The notes: generated by a model not told the origin, from the sequence alone. A stretch of 64,000 nucleotides of DNA from Rosellinia necatrix (GCA_021209875.1 JAGYVD010000004.1:3100001-3164000); one strand, 5' to 3'. Positions 32,664-45,217 are shown, counted from the stretch's first letter. A program made the numbers and translations.

Positions 32664-35260
32664 ATGGCCAATATTCGAGCCCATGATGAACTCGATGAAA
32701 AGAGCTCACCCACGCTAACAAACGCTCTAACCCACTCAGACCACAGTGACCCGGAAAAACATCGTGATGAGAGACCTACGCATCTACAGGTCCCTCACGA
32801 ACCGGGTCACCATGATCTGGACGCTCATCATCTGTCGCCGGCCGAGTCGCGGGATCAAGCCACCAGGCTAGTCGACGACTTGACACTACTCCAGGCCGAG
32901 CGCGCCGTTAGCAACGAGGGTTGCGAGGTTCGCCGCTCTCACTCGAGGGTTCGCACAAATGACAGCGAAAAGGAAGACGTCTTCAACCAGACCACTCAGG
33001 CACCCGCGATCGGCCAGCCGCCTGAGCCTCCAAGTGTCCTGAGAACAGTTTATAAGCTCGTCCGAAATCTCCCCCGCTTCATCAGATATTTTCTCTACTG
33101 CTTGCCTGTGACTGCCATCCTGTTGATCCCTATTTTTCTGGGTATCTTCTTGGATCGTGGCTCGCAGGCTGTCATCGGTGGTCCCGGGGGCGTCGAGCTG
33201 CTGTGGTTTGGGATATGGCTCGAGGTAGTCTGGTTATCCCTCTGGGCTGCGAGGATTGCCACCTCAGCTATGCCGTACGCCTTGGGGCTTATTGCTAAGA
33301 TCACCAGTTCCGGACACTATTCAAAGTGGAGAGATATCGGTCGCAATCTCGAGCTCCCTCTAGGGCTGTTCCTTTGGCTGCTAGCCATCCTGATCTCGTT
33401 TCTTCCCATTGTGAACAACCACAAAGTCCCGGCGCAAGTTCCAGAGGACGCAGACACGCCGTATCCGCAGATAAAATGGATCGATGTGGTAAACAAAGTT
33501 ATTATCGCTCTCTTCGTGTTAGCAGTGTTGAATTTCGCCGAGAAGATATTGATTCAATGGATTGCTGCCTCCTTTCACATGCGGACGTACTCGAATCGCA
33601 TTGAAGTAAACAAACAAAGTATCGCGTGAGTTATGCCTACCTTCATCGTTATCCCTCGTCTCGCTCACACCCCATTAACAGGTATCTTGTTCATCTTTAC
33701 GAGCATTCAAAGGATCGGCTAGTATCGGAAGAAGCAGTTATGGGAGCCCAGGCTGGTTCCGGGGTCAGGACGCCTTTGGGATTCATTGCCAACAATGCGC
33801 GAGGGGTCGCTACGAAGATTGGAGACATAACGAGCCGTGTGGCAGGCGACTTTACTGGCCGCCAAGTCAAGCTGAGCAGTCATCCGCGTAAGGTGGTCTC
33901 TGAATTGCTACGAAATTCAAATTCGGCCCAAGTTTTAGCGCGTCGACTCTTCCGCACATATACTCAAAACGGTAGCGATGTTCTCATGCCCGCCGATTTG
34001 AACCATGCATTCCCAACTCCCGAGGACGCTGAAGCTGCTTTCATGGTCTTTGACCGTGATCTTAACGGTGACGTTTCTATGGAGGAACTGGAAGCCTTTG
34101 TCGATGAGGTTCATCGCGAAAAAAAGGCAATCGCTGCCTCTGTCAAGGATCTTGATTCGGTTATCACGAAGTTGGATCGAGTTTTCTTCGTCATAATTTT
34201 CATAATTGCGCTCATTGTCTTTATCTCTACCATCTCCCCATACACGGCGGCCGCCCTGGCTTCGGCTGGCACTGCGGTCCTCGGGTTAGCTTGGGTTTTG
34301 CAAGCGACAGCTCAGGAATTCCTTCAATCCATTATCTTCGTGTTTGTCAAGCATCCGTTTGATGTAGGAGACCGTGTGACGATCTATGGGAACACTGGAT
34401 CGACTTTGCAGGGTGATGATTATTACGTTACAGAAATTTCTCTCCTGTATACCGAGTTTAAGAAGATGCAGGGCCACATGGTTCAGGCACCAAACTCGGT
34501 TCTGAACACTCTATTTATCCTCAATCATCGACGGAGTGGCGCACTGGCTGACGTCTTCACGCTTCAAATAAGATATGGCACACCGTCTTCTGTCATCAGC
34601 GAGCTCGAGGCTCGAATGACTGAGTATGTTTTAGCTAACAAGCGCGACTACAACAATAAGATCGTCACCGAACTCGTCAGCTTTGAACAGGCATGCAGTA
34701 TGACAGTAAACTTCATTTGCTTTCACAAATCGAGTTTCCAGAACGAGTTACTGCGTTTGACTAGGCATAACAAGTTCGCCATAGAGCTGATGAACCAGAT
34801 GGTGGCACTAGGAATCGAACAGCCGCGCAAGCAATTCCAGATCTCGGGAAGGGATTTTCCCATCTACCAGGCTAATATCTCGCCTCCGGCGTACCAAGAC
34901 CAGAACCAGCGGCCGCCTGTTGACCCCGCGATGCTTGCAGCAACGCGACGGCGAGCCAACTCTCGCGCCAGCGACGCCAACGACATGTTCCAAGATGTTT
35001 TTGTGGCCCGCAAGATGTCTAATAACAACAATCCACCGGCGCATCTCCCGCCCCGGATCAACGAGGAACCAGCATCGGGCTCGGCCACCGGGCTGAGAAC
35101 CAGTCTGAGCAATCTCGAACGGCCGCCGACTAACGGGAGTGGCAAGGGTAGTAATAAGGGTATTTTTAGTCGCTCGATGGGCACTCTTAGAAGAACGGCC
35201 AATCGCCCATCGACTGAACGCTTTAGCGAGCGTGCGGATCGGGATAGGGAGATTGTATGA
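32664..35260 (+). CDS. MscS-type mechanosensitive channel with EF hand
   Basis: I read two exons, 32664-33625 and 33682-35260, giving 846 residues; the 56-nt intron (33626-33681) has donor GTGAGT and acceptor AACAG and joins SIA-YLVHLYEHSKD. The N-terminal 120 residues are hydrophilic. Membrane segments follow from about residue 135 (FIRYFLYCLPVTAILLIPIFLG, LLWFGIWLEVVWLSLWA, LFLWLLAILISFLPIV, VIIALFVLAVLNF). An EF-hand calcium loop lies at residues 445-456 (DRDLNGDVSMEE). Then come a further membrane pair (VFFVIIFIIALIVFI) and the MscS pore/beta signature (TAVLGLAWVLQATAQEFLQS, HPFDVGDRVTIYG). The C-terminal 150 residues are disordered and basic. This order is that of the fission yeast Msy1/Msy2 family, which sits in the ER membrane and tempers calcium rise on hypo-osmotic shock. 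The ATG at 32664 begins the usual tail; an upstream in-frame ATG is weaker. Confidence 0.92.
33626..33681 (+). other. Intron of the MscS-type gene
   Basis: 56 nt, GTGAGT...TTAACAG. Without it the first frame stops immediately at TGA (33627-33629). Confidence 0.9.
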
Positions 35261-36386
35261 TCAAAAGAGACTGGATTTTGTCACGCACTAGATCAGATTT
35301 CGATAGGTAGATCGTATCTTGCAAAGTAGCCATCCTGGCTTTTAGATGTTTGGCTGGCTTACAAATAGGCAGTAATAAATAGTAATGCAAGACCAAGAAT
35401 AAAAACTATATACTTCAACCAGGATAACATAGAGGGTAGAGAACAGTCTAGTCGGATTAACGCGACGTCGCTAAGGTCAAAAACATAGTATGGTTATATA
35501 ACCAGGGTAAAGCAAAAAGAAAAAAAAAACTTTCCTAATTAATTTATTAAACAAAATGGTTTGTCAGATATATAAATAATGGCCTTAGGCCACAATTGAA
35601 CAAAAGCCAGAGACTTAACTAGGGGATTGATATGTGGCATAGATTAGATCGGGTAGAATAAAGGCCAGGTAACCGCACTAACATTCTTGACCCTGAAACA
35701 GGTGTAATTCATTAAGGGTTAGGCAGCACCGCATGTAGACCAGACGGAGCTTTGGCCAAGACCTCATCGATATAACACATTGTGTGCTGTGCGGTGCGCT
35801 AATAACTATACTTTGCATCACACGGCTTCGTATCGAACGGAAATCGCTGGCAGCATGCTGGGGTATAGAGGCAGCACAGGCTGCTTCAATACCCTATATT
35901 TATTATGGCGGCTGCGTCGCGTTTGGTGCTATTATGCTCCTCTTCCACATCTTTTGATTGCTCGTCCCTGTTTCCTCCCTCCCCTTAGATATCCGTCTCA
36001 TTCTTCAACCCGCACTTTCACTTTCGCCCTTGCTGAATATGCCACCTACGCCACCGGGTATCATCATTCATCATGTACTACCTACTACCTAGTAGGTGGC
36101 AAGAAAAAAATCCAAATCCAAAACCTGAACGCCTTCGCCTCGCTACCGAATCCATTGGGCTTATTTTCTTTTCGCAATTCCCTTTCCATTTACTTTATGT
36201 TGTTTGGTGTCAAAAATACAGAGTGCTGCGGATTAAAGGGTTGTCAAAAATGGGGGCTGTCTACCCAAATGATGAATAAACGCTAGCCATGCCTTGGAAA
36301 TAAGTGCATTGGATCCCAACATCCAAATGACAGTAGTCCTCTTCCAGTTGCTATGAGCTATGAAGAGATCATGTTGACCCTCAGCT
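35261..36386. other. Convergent intergenic region
   Basis: Both flanking genes end here, so 3' untranslated regions and poly(A) sites are expected (an AATAAA-like context occurs near 35397). An ORF of 168 codons at 35780 is Cys- and Tyr-rich without family features, and I do not call it a gene. Confidence 0.5.
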
Positions 36387-39300
36387 TTATGGTGTCGAAG
36401 AATTGGTTGCTGCATTGACCTTATTGAGGAGATTTGCGATGCTATCAAGGAAATCCTGATCGGCACTTGGAGTTGTTTTGGTGGCACGGTCACCACTTTT
36501 AGTTCTTTTTTGACTCGCAGGCGCCTCGTTTCGGTATGCGGCTAAATCCTCATCTTCGGCCTCGCCACGTTTACGCTTTTGCGAAGCTCCATCAAGGATG
36601 GATGGTGACCTACTGACTCGATTGCCTCCGAGGAATCTAGCTGGTGTGGGGGACTCGGGCTCCAATACTAAGCTTGGATGCGAAGGTGGGGACTGGCTTG
36701 GAGTGAAAGACTCTTCGGGAGGCAGTCCATAGTCTCCTAGCCCTGGGAATCTCTTCCCTTCTCGGAGCATGGGCAGCGCAAGTGTCTCATGCAAATACTC
36801 TCCGTTAGGCATTTGTACTAGCCCGTTTGCTCTCATTCTCCAATAAGGGTCCGACACATTCGACCGAGATTTGGCAACGCGATTCTGGTTGAAGCCAAGG
36901 CTGGACCGATAACTGGAGCTGAATGTCGAGTTTCGCAAGCTCCCAGTAGAGAGGGATAAGGTGTCCCGGCCAGCACCACTCGAAATCGCCCGAAGCATAG
37001 CAGTTTTCGAGCCTTCCTTGTAAGACTTTCCTTCTAAGTACCGCTTCAAAGGCGGAAGGCCGCGTTTCCGTCGCCGTTGATTTTCCGAACGCAACCTTAG
37101 CTGCTCTACCGGCGGCAGACTGACATTGTCTTCCTCCCCATCTTGAGCAATATGGTGTGCGGCTGTCCTTTCATCGTGCGCTCCGCTAAAGACACTTGTA
37201 GCTAACAGGGCATCCTCGAGACTTTGCTGTGACACTGTCGATTCTCGCATCCTTGCCAGTTCCTGTGTGTGCTTCTTAGTTCTCCTCCCAACAAGCTCCT
37301 TTGCCTCTCGAATCGCCTTTTCTTTTTTAGCTCCTTCTGCAATTTCTCGCTCTCGCACACTCTGGGGGGAATTCCATTTTCTGGCCTTTTCCTTCTCGAG
37401 CCGAATGCGTTTGACGACTCTCCGCTTGCGGGTGATGTCAAGCCAACGATAGAAAAAGGTAATCTGGAGGCTGCGATGGCGAAAATCCAGTGCATCTGCC
37501 CAAGATTTTTCGTCTGCTTCTCGGCGGATTCGATCGGCCTCCGCATCTTGGAACTCCTTCCACGTACCCCTTAGTACGTGCTCGACAGCGAGCGGTTCTA
37601 ATACCTCTTGCATTAAACCTTTGTCAGCTAGCACAAACCACCGAGTGAAATTGCCCATTGCGTCTGCTTGAGGCACCACTGTTGTTCCAGTTGTGATATT
37701 TGACGTTCTTTTGGTAGCGTTTGGTGTCCCTAGCTCTGGTCTGGATAATGTTGGTGACAACCCAGCTGATGATGCTGGCCGGTTTGGAGTGCTTGTGCGT
37801 TGTCCAGCAGGAGGGGAGTTTGTACTAGGTTTTGACGATGCAAAGAGGTTTGGGTCTGTGTTCGTGTCAATAAAATCATGATTGCCGTATAATTTATATC
37901 GGACATGAAAACGGTAGTTATAGGTCCTAACCGGAGGAAAGAAGCTACTTACTCCGAAAAGATGCTCCATCCGCCCCCGGGACGGCCATAGTCGATGTTT
38001 GTCTAAACAAAGACGAGTCACTTGGCTTATCGGAATTGTTGAGTTGACTAGAAACACTGGAAGATTCCAACAAATTCGATGAAACGGCGGTTGGTGGTTT
38101 ACTGGTTGTAGCCGCAACCAACTTACCCCCGCCGTCGCCGCTAGGAAACAATGATGGCTTTGCGGAGGTGCCCAGGGAAGGGATGGGATTTGCTTGACTT
38201 TCGGCTGGCTGTGGGGATCCCTTATTGTTGTTATTCAAAAAAGAGAAAATGCTCGGCGATGCGGTACTATTTGAGACAGCAGATGTGCTGCCGTTCGGGG
38301 TAGCGGTTTTCGTGTTGTTCTGGATCTGTGTCGATGCCATAATATTGAGTTGGCTCCTCTCACCACCATTAGCGAGAGCATTTGTGTTGGCTTCCACTGG
38401 CGAGGCTTGCGACTGGCTAAATAGACTTCTGGCTGTTCCTAAATTTGAATCTTGTATTGGGGTAGGTGCGGTAAAAATGGAGGTTGTAGCGGTGGGGGGT
38501 TGTGGTGTTTGGCCAGGGTGGCTCATTGTAGGGGATATGGTGGTCGCTTTGTCTTGCGCCAAATCATAATGCTCCGTCTTGAGCGACGAAGTGCTCGTAG
38601 CTATTGGAGTACCCGGAGATATTGTCAAACCAGAGATACCCGGCTTATTGCCATGCAGGAGATTGTTAGATGGGTTAGGCGAGGCATCTTCTTCATCGGT
38701 AACGAACAGGCTTTCTTCTTGACCCGTATTTGTAAGCTTGCCCTCGTTCCTTTGGTATGTCGTCCGATGAATGATGTCAGGAAGAGAACGGCCTGAGCGT
38801 TTGTGCTCAACAATACCCCGAGAAAATGTGTGACGAATACGCGGCTCTTCGATAGGTTGTCGGGAGTTGAGAATGGCATACCGGTGGAGTCCGTCTTGGC
38901 CAAACATGATACCGTGTTTTCCTGCAAATTCGACGGCCTCGTCTTCTGTATCAAAGCGTAGCCGCGCTTTTAAGTAGGCTGGCGTAATGTCCTTTGGGCC
39001 ATCCCTTGGTCTGGTGTAAGCTTTCCTCAGAATGTGAAGCATCGTCTTTCGAACGTCGTTAAAGTGAATCTCCGCAAAGCAGGCCATAGTATAAGAAATT
39101 TGTGGCGACGAGACAATCGAGAAGAAAATCCCTGCTGCACCTAGGGCGAGTTCTGTTGCGGCGGATGGATGTAGAGGCCCTTGCAAGATCCAGGTATTCT
39201 GAAGAGACTCGACTAAACACATCGCTGTGCGGATCCCATCAGTATTCCAAAGGCGTGTGCCCCATCCCTCCACGGTCTCTTTGATAGAGGGATTGCGGGC

Positions 39301-41097
39301 ATTGAAAACAATATAATAGCCCCGAAATTCGGCCTCGTTCGCGCATTCGATACCTTGCTCGACACAGTCGTCGTATAATTCCTTTAGCGAGATTAGCGTC
39401 TTTCCAAGCTGCTCTATTTCTTGCTGTTCAGAGAAATCCTCGGCCGCAAAACCATCTTGCGAGAGAAGGTGTAATGCGGTGACGTGAAAACGAGCGATGG
39501 TTTCTAAACAGTACACGAGATCTGTCCGTTCGTCTGGCGTCAAATTGTACTTCTGGACAGACAAGTCGATGCGGATAGCGCGCGTTCTATCCCAGAGGAA
39601 GTTATGCTTTGATGGTAGGAAACTATCGTCAGGTATTAAGTCGTCGATAAGATAGTCTAAGCACTTCCGAAGAGTAGCAAAGGAGCGAACATCCATCGGA
39701 AGCGGTGCATCCTGGCCCGCAGCCGATCGGGCCAGCCTTTTGACCATCAACGAGGGAATTGCAACGAGATCACCCGACTCATCTGGCGCTTTCTCTGGAT
39801 TTCTCACGTCATACTCGATGATTCTGGTTATCTTCTCCCATTCGGGGCACATCTCTTCGGATATGCCTCGGAAGTCAAGTGCTTGTTCTAGTGTGCGTCT
39901 CTGATCGGGGTCGTCAATAAGCCCTGCCCTTATCAAGGATTTTCTCGCTTTTTCTCTGTATGTTTTGTAGGACTCCCGGAAAGTTTCCATCGCCTGGCGC
40001 TGCGCGTGGCTTCCTGGGTTGCTGGGCCATTGAGGAGGCTTGATTCGATCCTTAGACAATTGTTGCTTGACTTTGTTTGCGAGTTCATAAGAACGGCCGT
40101 CGTGGCGGTTATTGAGTCCATTTTGGGACTCATGGGACATCGTGGAACTATTCGAGTCAAACCCAGAGCCTAGAACCTGTTTCCCAGCCATGTCCCTCGC
40201 GGCAGGAGAGCTTGCGCCGTTATGCATATTTCCCTGAGTGCCGAAGCCATCCTTCCGTTTATGGGTGTTCAGGGGGCCCGGTGCCCGTGCTTTGGATGCA
40301 TTTGATTCAGTAGGCCATGCTGGCTGGACAAATTCAGCAACCCGTCTTGGGCCGTTAGTGGTCGGTTCGGGTGATGATCGACGAGGTTTAGCTGCTGCTG
40401 ACCTAGACAATTGCACACCAGGAGCAGAAGTGCCTTGTTTTATAACTTCAAATGGGTTATGGGGTACAGCAGCTCCATTCGTAATTTGCTTGGAGGACGG
40501 AGATACTGATCGCGCGAGGGGTGAGGTTGCTACCCTAGCGAAAGGGTTGACTGCCGTTACCGATGTATCGAAAGGATTTTTCGCGGATGCTTGAGGTTTC
40601 GTTCCGTTGCTTTGTAAAAAAGGATTTGGTAGCGGCTTAGCGAAGGGGTTTCCGGGTACAGGCGTTGCCGACTCAAAGGCTACGGCACAAGAGACATGTC
40701 AGTACCAGGTTTTTGGTTGCAAAGATCCCATGTAGACACTAAGGCTAGAGATTCCGCCCACCGCGGTGCGAGAACCAGGGACAACCGGCCAAAGCTTCTC
40801 CGAGGGCTCCGCAAGGGGATAAAATGCCCCTATTCAGCGGGACATTGATGTGCGCCCGACCCGAAGGCACCTTGTTGATGCTGAGGCGAGGGCGAGAAAA
40901 TTCAAATCATCATGTCCACCCGGTTCGAATCAAATCTCCATTGGCCAGAACTTTGTGCGGCGCACCCGTTGACTACCGGCATATTTGACGTGAAGGGTCG
41001 GATGCTTGCGGCTCATAAGGAAAGCCATGGACTTACGGTTGGGAGGAGCGCTGTTCGCGCCGGCGCCCCAACCACCACGGGGCCCGACGTTAAGCAT
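36387..41097 (-). CDS. sac3: SAC3/GANP family protein, TREX-2 scaffold
   Basis: Sac3 is the scaffold of the TREX-2 complex, which links transcription and mRNA export at the nuclear pore. I read three exons: 41097-41037, 40679-37953 and 37855-36387, together 1,418 residues with all phases consistent. Intron 1 is 357 nt (GTAAGT, TACTGAC branch site, CCGTAG); intron 2 is 97 nt (GTAAGT, ACACAG). Exon 1 codes only 20 residues (MLNVGPRGGWGAGANSAPPN). The first 110 residues carry several NPF motifs, the first made by the exon 1-2 junction. The SAC3/GANP region spans roughly residues 285-590 (EQALDFRGISEEMCPEWEKI, FLWDRTRAIRIDLSVQKYN, LESLQNTWIL-like, FFSIVSSPQISYTMACFAEI). After it come disordered Ser/Thr/Asn-rich stretches. 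The C-terminal third has a basic coiled coil (RRVVKRIRLEKEKARKW) like that of the Cdc31/Sus1-binding helix. Divergent from the gene at 42861. Confidence 0.92.
37856..37952 (-). other. Intron 2 of sac3
   Basis: Donor GTAAGT (37952-37947), acceptor ACACAG (ending 37856), branch-like TATTGAC. It joins two long frames at SFR-NPNLF in phase 1. Confidence 0.85.
40680..41036 (-). other. Long intron 1 of sac3
   Basis: 357 nt, longer than every other intron in the window. Donor GTAAGT (41036-41031), branch TACTGAC, acceptor CCGTAG. It joins a 61-nt first exon to the main exon and creates an NPF motif at the junction. The reading is inferred from signals and frame, not from transcripts. Confidence 0.65.
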
Positions 41098-41687
41098 CGC
41101 GCAATACGCAGAGGTGGACCATAGATATTTTTCGGGAGATTCGAAAGACGGTATAAAGGCGTGCGTGGGGCGAAAGTAGACAGCGAAGAAGGTTCGCAGA
41201 GGTAGACGTATGGGCTATTAAAGAAACACCGTGAATGCAAAGCCGAATGTTGGCGGTGGATCGCGGTGGATGACGCGACTCCGAAAATCTGGTAGTTATA
41301 GTCTGCGAGCCTTATACAGAAGGGGTTGCGAATGATGGATTGCCAGACGACGCGACGGCTCGGGTGTTGTAGGTATGAAAAGGCTTCTTTGATGGTACGT
41401 ACATCTGGTGACGGCAGATGTTCGATAGACGGGCATTGTCCATCCAAGGTTCGCAACTTCGCAACCGGGCAAGCTCGCAACTGCTGCCATCACTGACCGC
41501 CTTGGATATTCTGAAAGTAGTCAAGAGGTATGGGGCTGTATCTCGTGATTGGTTGGGATAAAGGGTGGACTGGGGCCAGCTGGCTGGAGATCTAAACTAA
41601 ACTCGGGTAGTGCAGGGGGTGGGGCCTTAACTGGCTAACTTTCCTCCCTTGCCCGCCTTCCGTTCCCCTGAAGCTACCTGCTCCTCG

Positions 41688-41892
41688 GTAGGTAGTTACT
41701 TACTTACGTAGTAGTTATGCAAGACACGACTGAATGCCTACAAGTACTTATCTACCTAGGTAGGTAGGATGGTAAACAGACAGACTATACACTGTCAGTC
41801 TGTGGCATAGGCGCGGAGTGGAGAGCAGCCCCCCTCCCTCTCCTAAGTACCCGGCAGATAACTACCGTAGGTAAGTACCTACCTACTTGCCT
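41688..41892. repeat. TACCTA / TAGGTA motif cluster
   Basis: GGTAGGTAGTTACTTACTTACG, then TACCTAGGTAGGTAGG (palindromic core CCTAGG), then GGTAAGTACCTACCTAC. It sits in the sac3/42861 divergent promoter. Confidence 0.65.
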
Positions 41893-42648
41893 GTCAGTTA
41901 GGGGGCCAGCTAGACACGCTGTCAGTGCATTAAGCTTGGGTTCTTGCCAACGACTTTACAGCTTGCTCGCTCGATTACTTCGACACTGAAACAGCGACCA
42001 CCAAGTTTAGCGTGTCAGCTGGAATAGGTACTTACTCGGCATGTAGGAGGATGAGGAGGATGAGGTCATCACAACCCTTCCCAACCTAGGAATCTCATCG
42101 ACGATACGGAACGTGTCTTTCTTATTCGGCATCATCTCTACCCTCCTTGAATCGTCCATACCTCCCGATCATCCATCCCACCTAACGAACTACACTAGCA
42201 CTGTTCCTCTTGACCTAAGTCCCTGCATTTCGACGGACCTACCTATGCAGCAGCTCCGTCGCCGCCATCCCTGAATACCCATCGTAGTCATAGTTAGTCT
42301 TAGCCAACAGACAGCTTTGCGCGCATCCCGCACCAGAGCCATTTGGAATCTCGCCAATGGACGTGTACCCAGGTTTCGGATCCTCTGAAGCCTGATCTCG
42401 TCGCCGTGCCCGCGCACCCTCAAGCCTATGACATGACGAGGTACGTTTTGCCAATTCGCCCACAATCGGCATTTAAAACACCTCGTCGTTCCGTTGCATC
42501 CCTCCGGGATCATTTTTAATTTATTTGTTTATTTGTTTATTTATTCATTTATTCATCTACCAATCTACCCCCACCCGGTCTTTGCGATTCGATACATGGT
42601 GCTGGGTCTCTGCCGGCTCTGTGCTACCTGCATCGCTCATATTCCGCG

Positions 42649-42680
42649 CAACGCAACGCAACGCAACGCAACGCAACGCA
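42649..42680. repeat. (CGCAA)n pentamer repeat
   Basis: About six CGCAA units in the leader of the gene at 42861. Confidence 0.9.
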
Positions 42681-42860
42681 GCGCAGAACAACAACTGCCT
42701 GTTTTCTGACGAACCTCTCCCTCCCTCTCCCTCCCTTCCCTCTCTCCCCGATTGCTCCGCTGCTTCTTGCATCGTCGCCGCCCCGACCGCCTTTCGCCCG
42801 AATTCCTGGGCTCACCGGCTGCCCCCCGTCGATACGACAGCTTGCGCCCCATCGAAAAAC

Positions 42861-44136
42861 ATGACAACCTTCCTCGAAGACCCGCGCCTTCGGCAACGCT
42901 GGAACCAGATTTCGCAGACAACCGAAACCGTCACGGAGAATGCCGCGGCTGGTATATGGAGCTTCGGACATACCTACGTCACGCCATGCTTCGGTTCCAT
43001 CGCTTCCGCCCTCGATAGTTGCACGGCACTCTGCCTGGGCGACCACGAAGAGCGCGCCCGACGAGCGAGAGAACGCCGACGGGCACGAGGTGCTGCCGAG
43101 TTCAGCTTCGACTTCTACGACGATTGGGACGAGGAGTTTGGCGATCAGAATGGGGGCCTCCTGGGCGGCTGGCGCGCCGAAGACTGGGACCGCTTGGTAG
43201 CAGGGTCGGGGAAACGGAAAAGCCAGGCCGCCGAAGTGCACGAACAGCCGAGGACTAGGGCTCGCGGTATGAGCTACGGCACGAGGGGCGCCCGGAGAAG
43301 GGCTAGTGTCCACGAAGATCCCACAATCATCCCAAGCACCGCGCCCCTTGGGTTTCTCGGTCGCCTGCCATTCAAGATAGGAGGCACCTTACGGTACAAA
43401 CCCAGCGCGGCCAATCTACAAGAACACCCGGGCTCTATGAAACACGCGGGCGAGGGTGAGCGCGAACCATTGCTAGGCGCCGGCAGCAACGGGGATGAAC
43501 ACCCCGCCGGCCTACCCACACAGACTAGGAAGCGGAGTGGTACGGCTGGCAGTGGGGATACCAGCGATTCATTTCGGTCGCGGGGCGACCTGTTCCCCAG
43601 CGATGAGGAAGGGGAGGAAGATGCCGTGCCCCTGGACGACGAGTTTACCATCGCACTGGACCACGATGACCGGTCAAGCAGCCGAACGAAGAGTAGCAAA
43701 GGGAAGGGCACAGCGAATTATAAAATATCTCGAAGTGAGTCAAGAGCGACGTTAGATTCGACAAGGCCGTCGCTCCGGCAGAGGCGGCTTTCAAACTCCA
43801 GCCTGCCAAGCCCAGTCTTGCTGCCAGCGCCCTCACTTGAGGATCTTCAACGGGAAGAATTACGGCTGGAGCTGGAAGAGGACGAGGCAATAGAGAAAAA
43901 AGAGGCAGGCTGCTGCCGATCTGGCCCTTCACCGGGGGCTGAGCCGCGAAAATCTACGAATTGAATCGGTGCCCGAGGTGAAATCGAAGATCGTAGCAGT
44001 CGACCATGTACCAATGCCGAACTCGGCGATAATAGACCATGTCGCGAATGACAACGGGCCCGAGCCCGGGGGAGAGATCGACGCCAGAGGTACCTCAGCC
44101 ATCGGCAGCATCGACATCCCAGGATTCGCGGAATGA
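42861..44136 (+). CDS. Conserved-looking hypothetical protein with apparent frameshift
   Basis: I do not recognise a named family. From the ATG at 42861 (MTTFLEDPRLRQRWNQI) the frame ends at 43964 after 367 residues, but its last 20 residues look unnatural. In the next frame, protein-like sequence continues from the same point (AAADLALHRGLSREN.., then IVAVDHVPMPNSAIIDHV) to a TGA at 44134-44136. Reading the A6 run at 43896-43901 as A5 joins both into one chain of about 424 residues. Features: an N-terminal amphipathic region with a Cys-containing hydrophobic stretch (YVTPCFGSIASALDSCTALC), an Arg-rich helix (ERARRARERRRARG), an acidic aromatic stretch (FDFYDDWDEEFG), basic segments, an acidic run near residues 250-270, and a final Glu-rich coiled coil. 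The A6 break could be a sequence error, a real mutation or slippage. Divergent from sac3. Confidence 0.65.
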
Positions 44137-45217
44137 ATTCATACCGGCGCGGCTGCCTCACTTCCGCTAGCTTTTGTCTTTATCTGGTTGAATTTTGGGA
44201 TACTATTCTGTACAATTACAAGCGTGGCGTTACTGGGCATACAACTGTTCGTGTAGATACTAGCTACCTAGATATTGGGACAGCGGCTGAAAACGGGGGC
44301 GCCCTGGGCCATCTGGGCCATCCGGGCCATCCGGGCCATCTGGGCCCAATGTCAATACTTATTTTGGCCTGGCATACGATGGATGCCACGGACGAACAAG
44401 ACAGCACCAGCACAGTGAACCGTTCCGAGAGAATGATGATAGCCAGTGCCTTTGGTAAGGTTATCGTCCCGCTCCATATGCATTGCTACTTCTGTTTTCC
44501 GAATCAAAACACAGCACTTACACCAATGTCTGATCAAGGCGGATATTGGCCTCCTTTGGTTTAAGCAAGATACGTACTTGAGTCCGTTGTTTGGCCGGAC
44601 AGGTCCATCAGAAGAAGACAGGGTTGTATATTCATTCACGAGAAATTGCCTCGGCATCCTCCTCTTCCTCCACACTTCCAGCCGATACCCCAGATACCCC
44701 ACCTCCACGACCTCGGAGTCGCCCCCTGTCCTCCCTGGCAACCTACCTACCTAGGTAGCTATGTACAAAGATGGAATCATCGAAATAGGCATTGAGATCG
44801 TGACAAGCTACAAGTATGCATGTACCATTGTCCGTTGTCAACATACGAACTTCTCCGCCTCGTCATGCGAGACAACGCTTTTATATATGAACCATCCCGT
44901 CGACAATGGGAATTTAGCAGACTTTCAATTGTCGTATTCGATTAATATAGCTTGATCAGTTACCGGGAATCCCAAACACCGAATATTTGCAGCGCTAGAT
45001 CCCGCCGACCGGCACTCCCGCTCACCGTTTCATCCAGGCCACTGCCTACCTATCCATCCAGCTAATTGATTAATTAACCTAGCGGGTACTTGCCGAAGAA
45101 AGCGCGCCGGCACTCCTCGTCCCACGTAGCCCCGGACCCAGAGAAAAGCGGCGAACGCCAACAACGACAACAACAACGACGACAACAATAACAACAACAA
45201 CAACAATAATAATAACA
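44137..45217. other. Intergenic region
   Basis: No supportable gene. It holds a GGGCCATC(C/T) tandem unit (44306-44345), a CCTACCTAGGTAG palindrome (44743-44757), and a CAACAA/AATAAT-rich leader directly before the nitronate monooxygenase ATG. Confidence 0.5.

Larger units (their letters stand above)
41098..42860. promoter_or_regulatory. Divergent intergenic region with TACCTA clusters
   Basis: This spacer lies between the starts of sac3 (-) and the gene at 42861 (+) and so holds both promoters. It has GGTAGGTAG and TACCTACC clusters at 41688-41770 and 41868-41892, TTTATTTGTTTA repeats (42522-42550), a CGCAA pentamer repeat (42649-42680) and a pyrimidine-rich leader. The ORF reaching back to 42525 is mostly leader, not protein. 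Confidence 0.5.

Noticed and set aside
35780..36286. 168-codon ORF between the MscS and SAC3 genes
   Set aside because: It has odd composition (Cys, Tyr, Arg), no domain, and lies where two 3' ends converge.
40912..40940. Box B-like CGGTTCGAATC as a tRNA
   Set aside because: No box A, acceptor pairing or terminator is found around it, and it lies in the first intron of sac3.
43735..43908. Intron (GTGAGT to GGCAG) instead of a frameshift
   Set aside because: It would restore frame by removing about 58 codons that look like good coiled-coil protein; a one-base change in the A6 run explains the data better.
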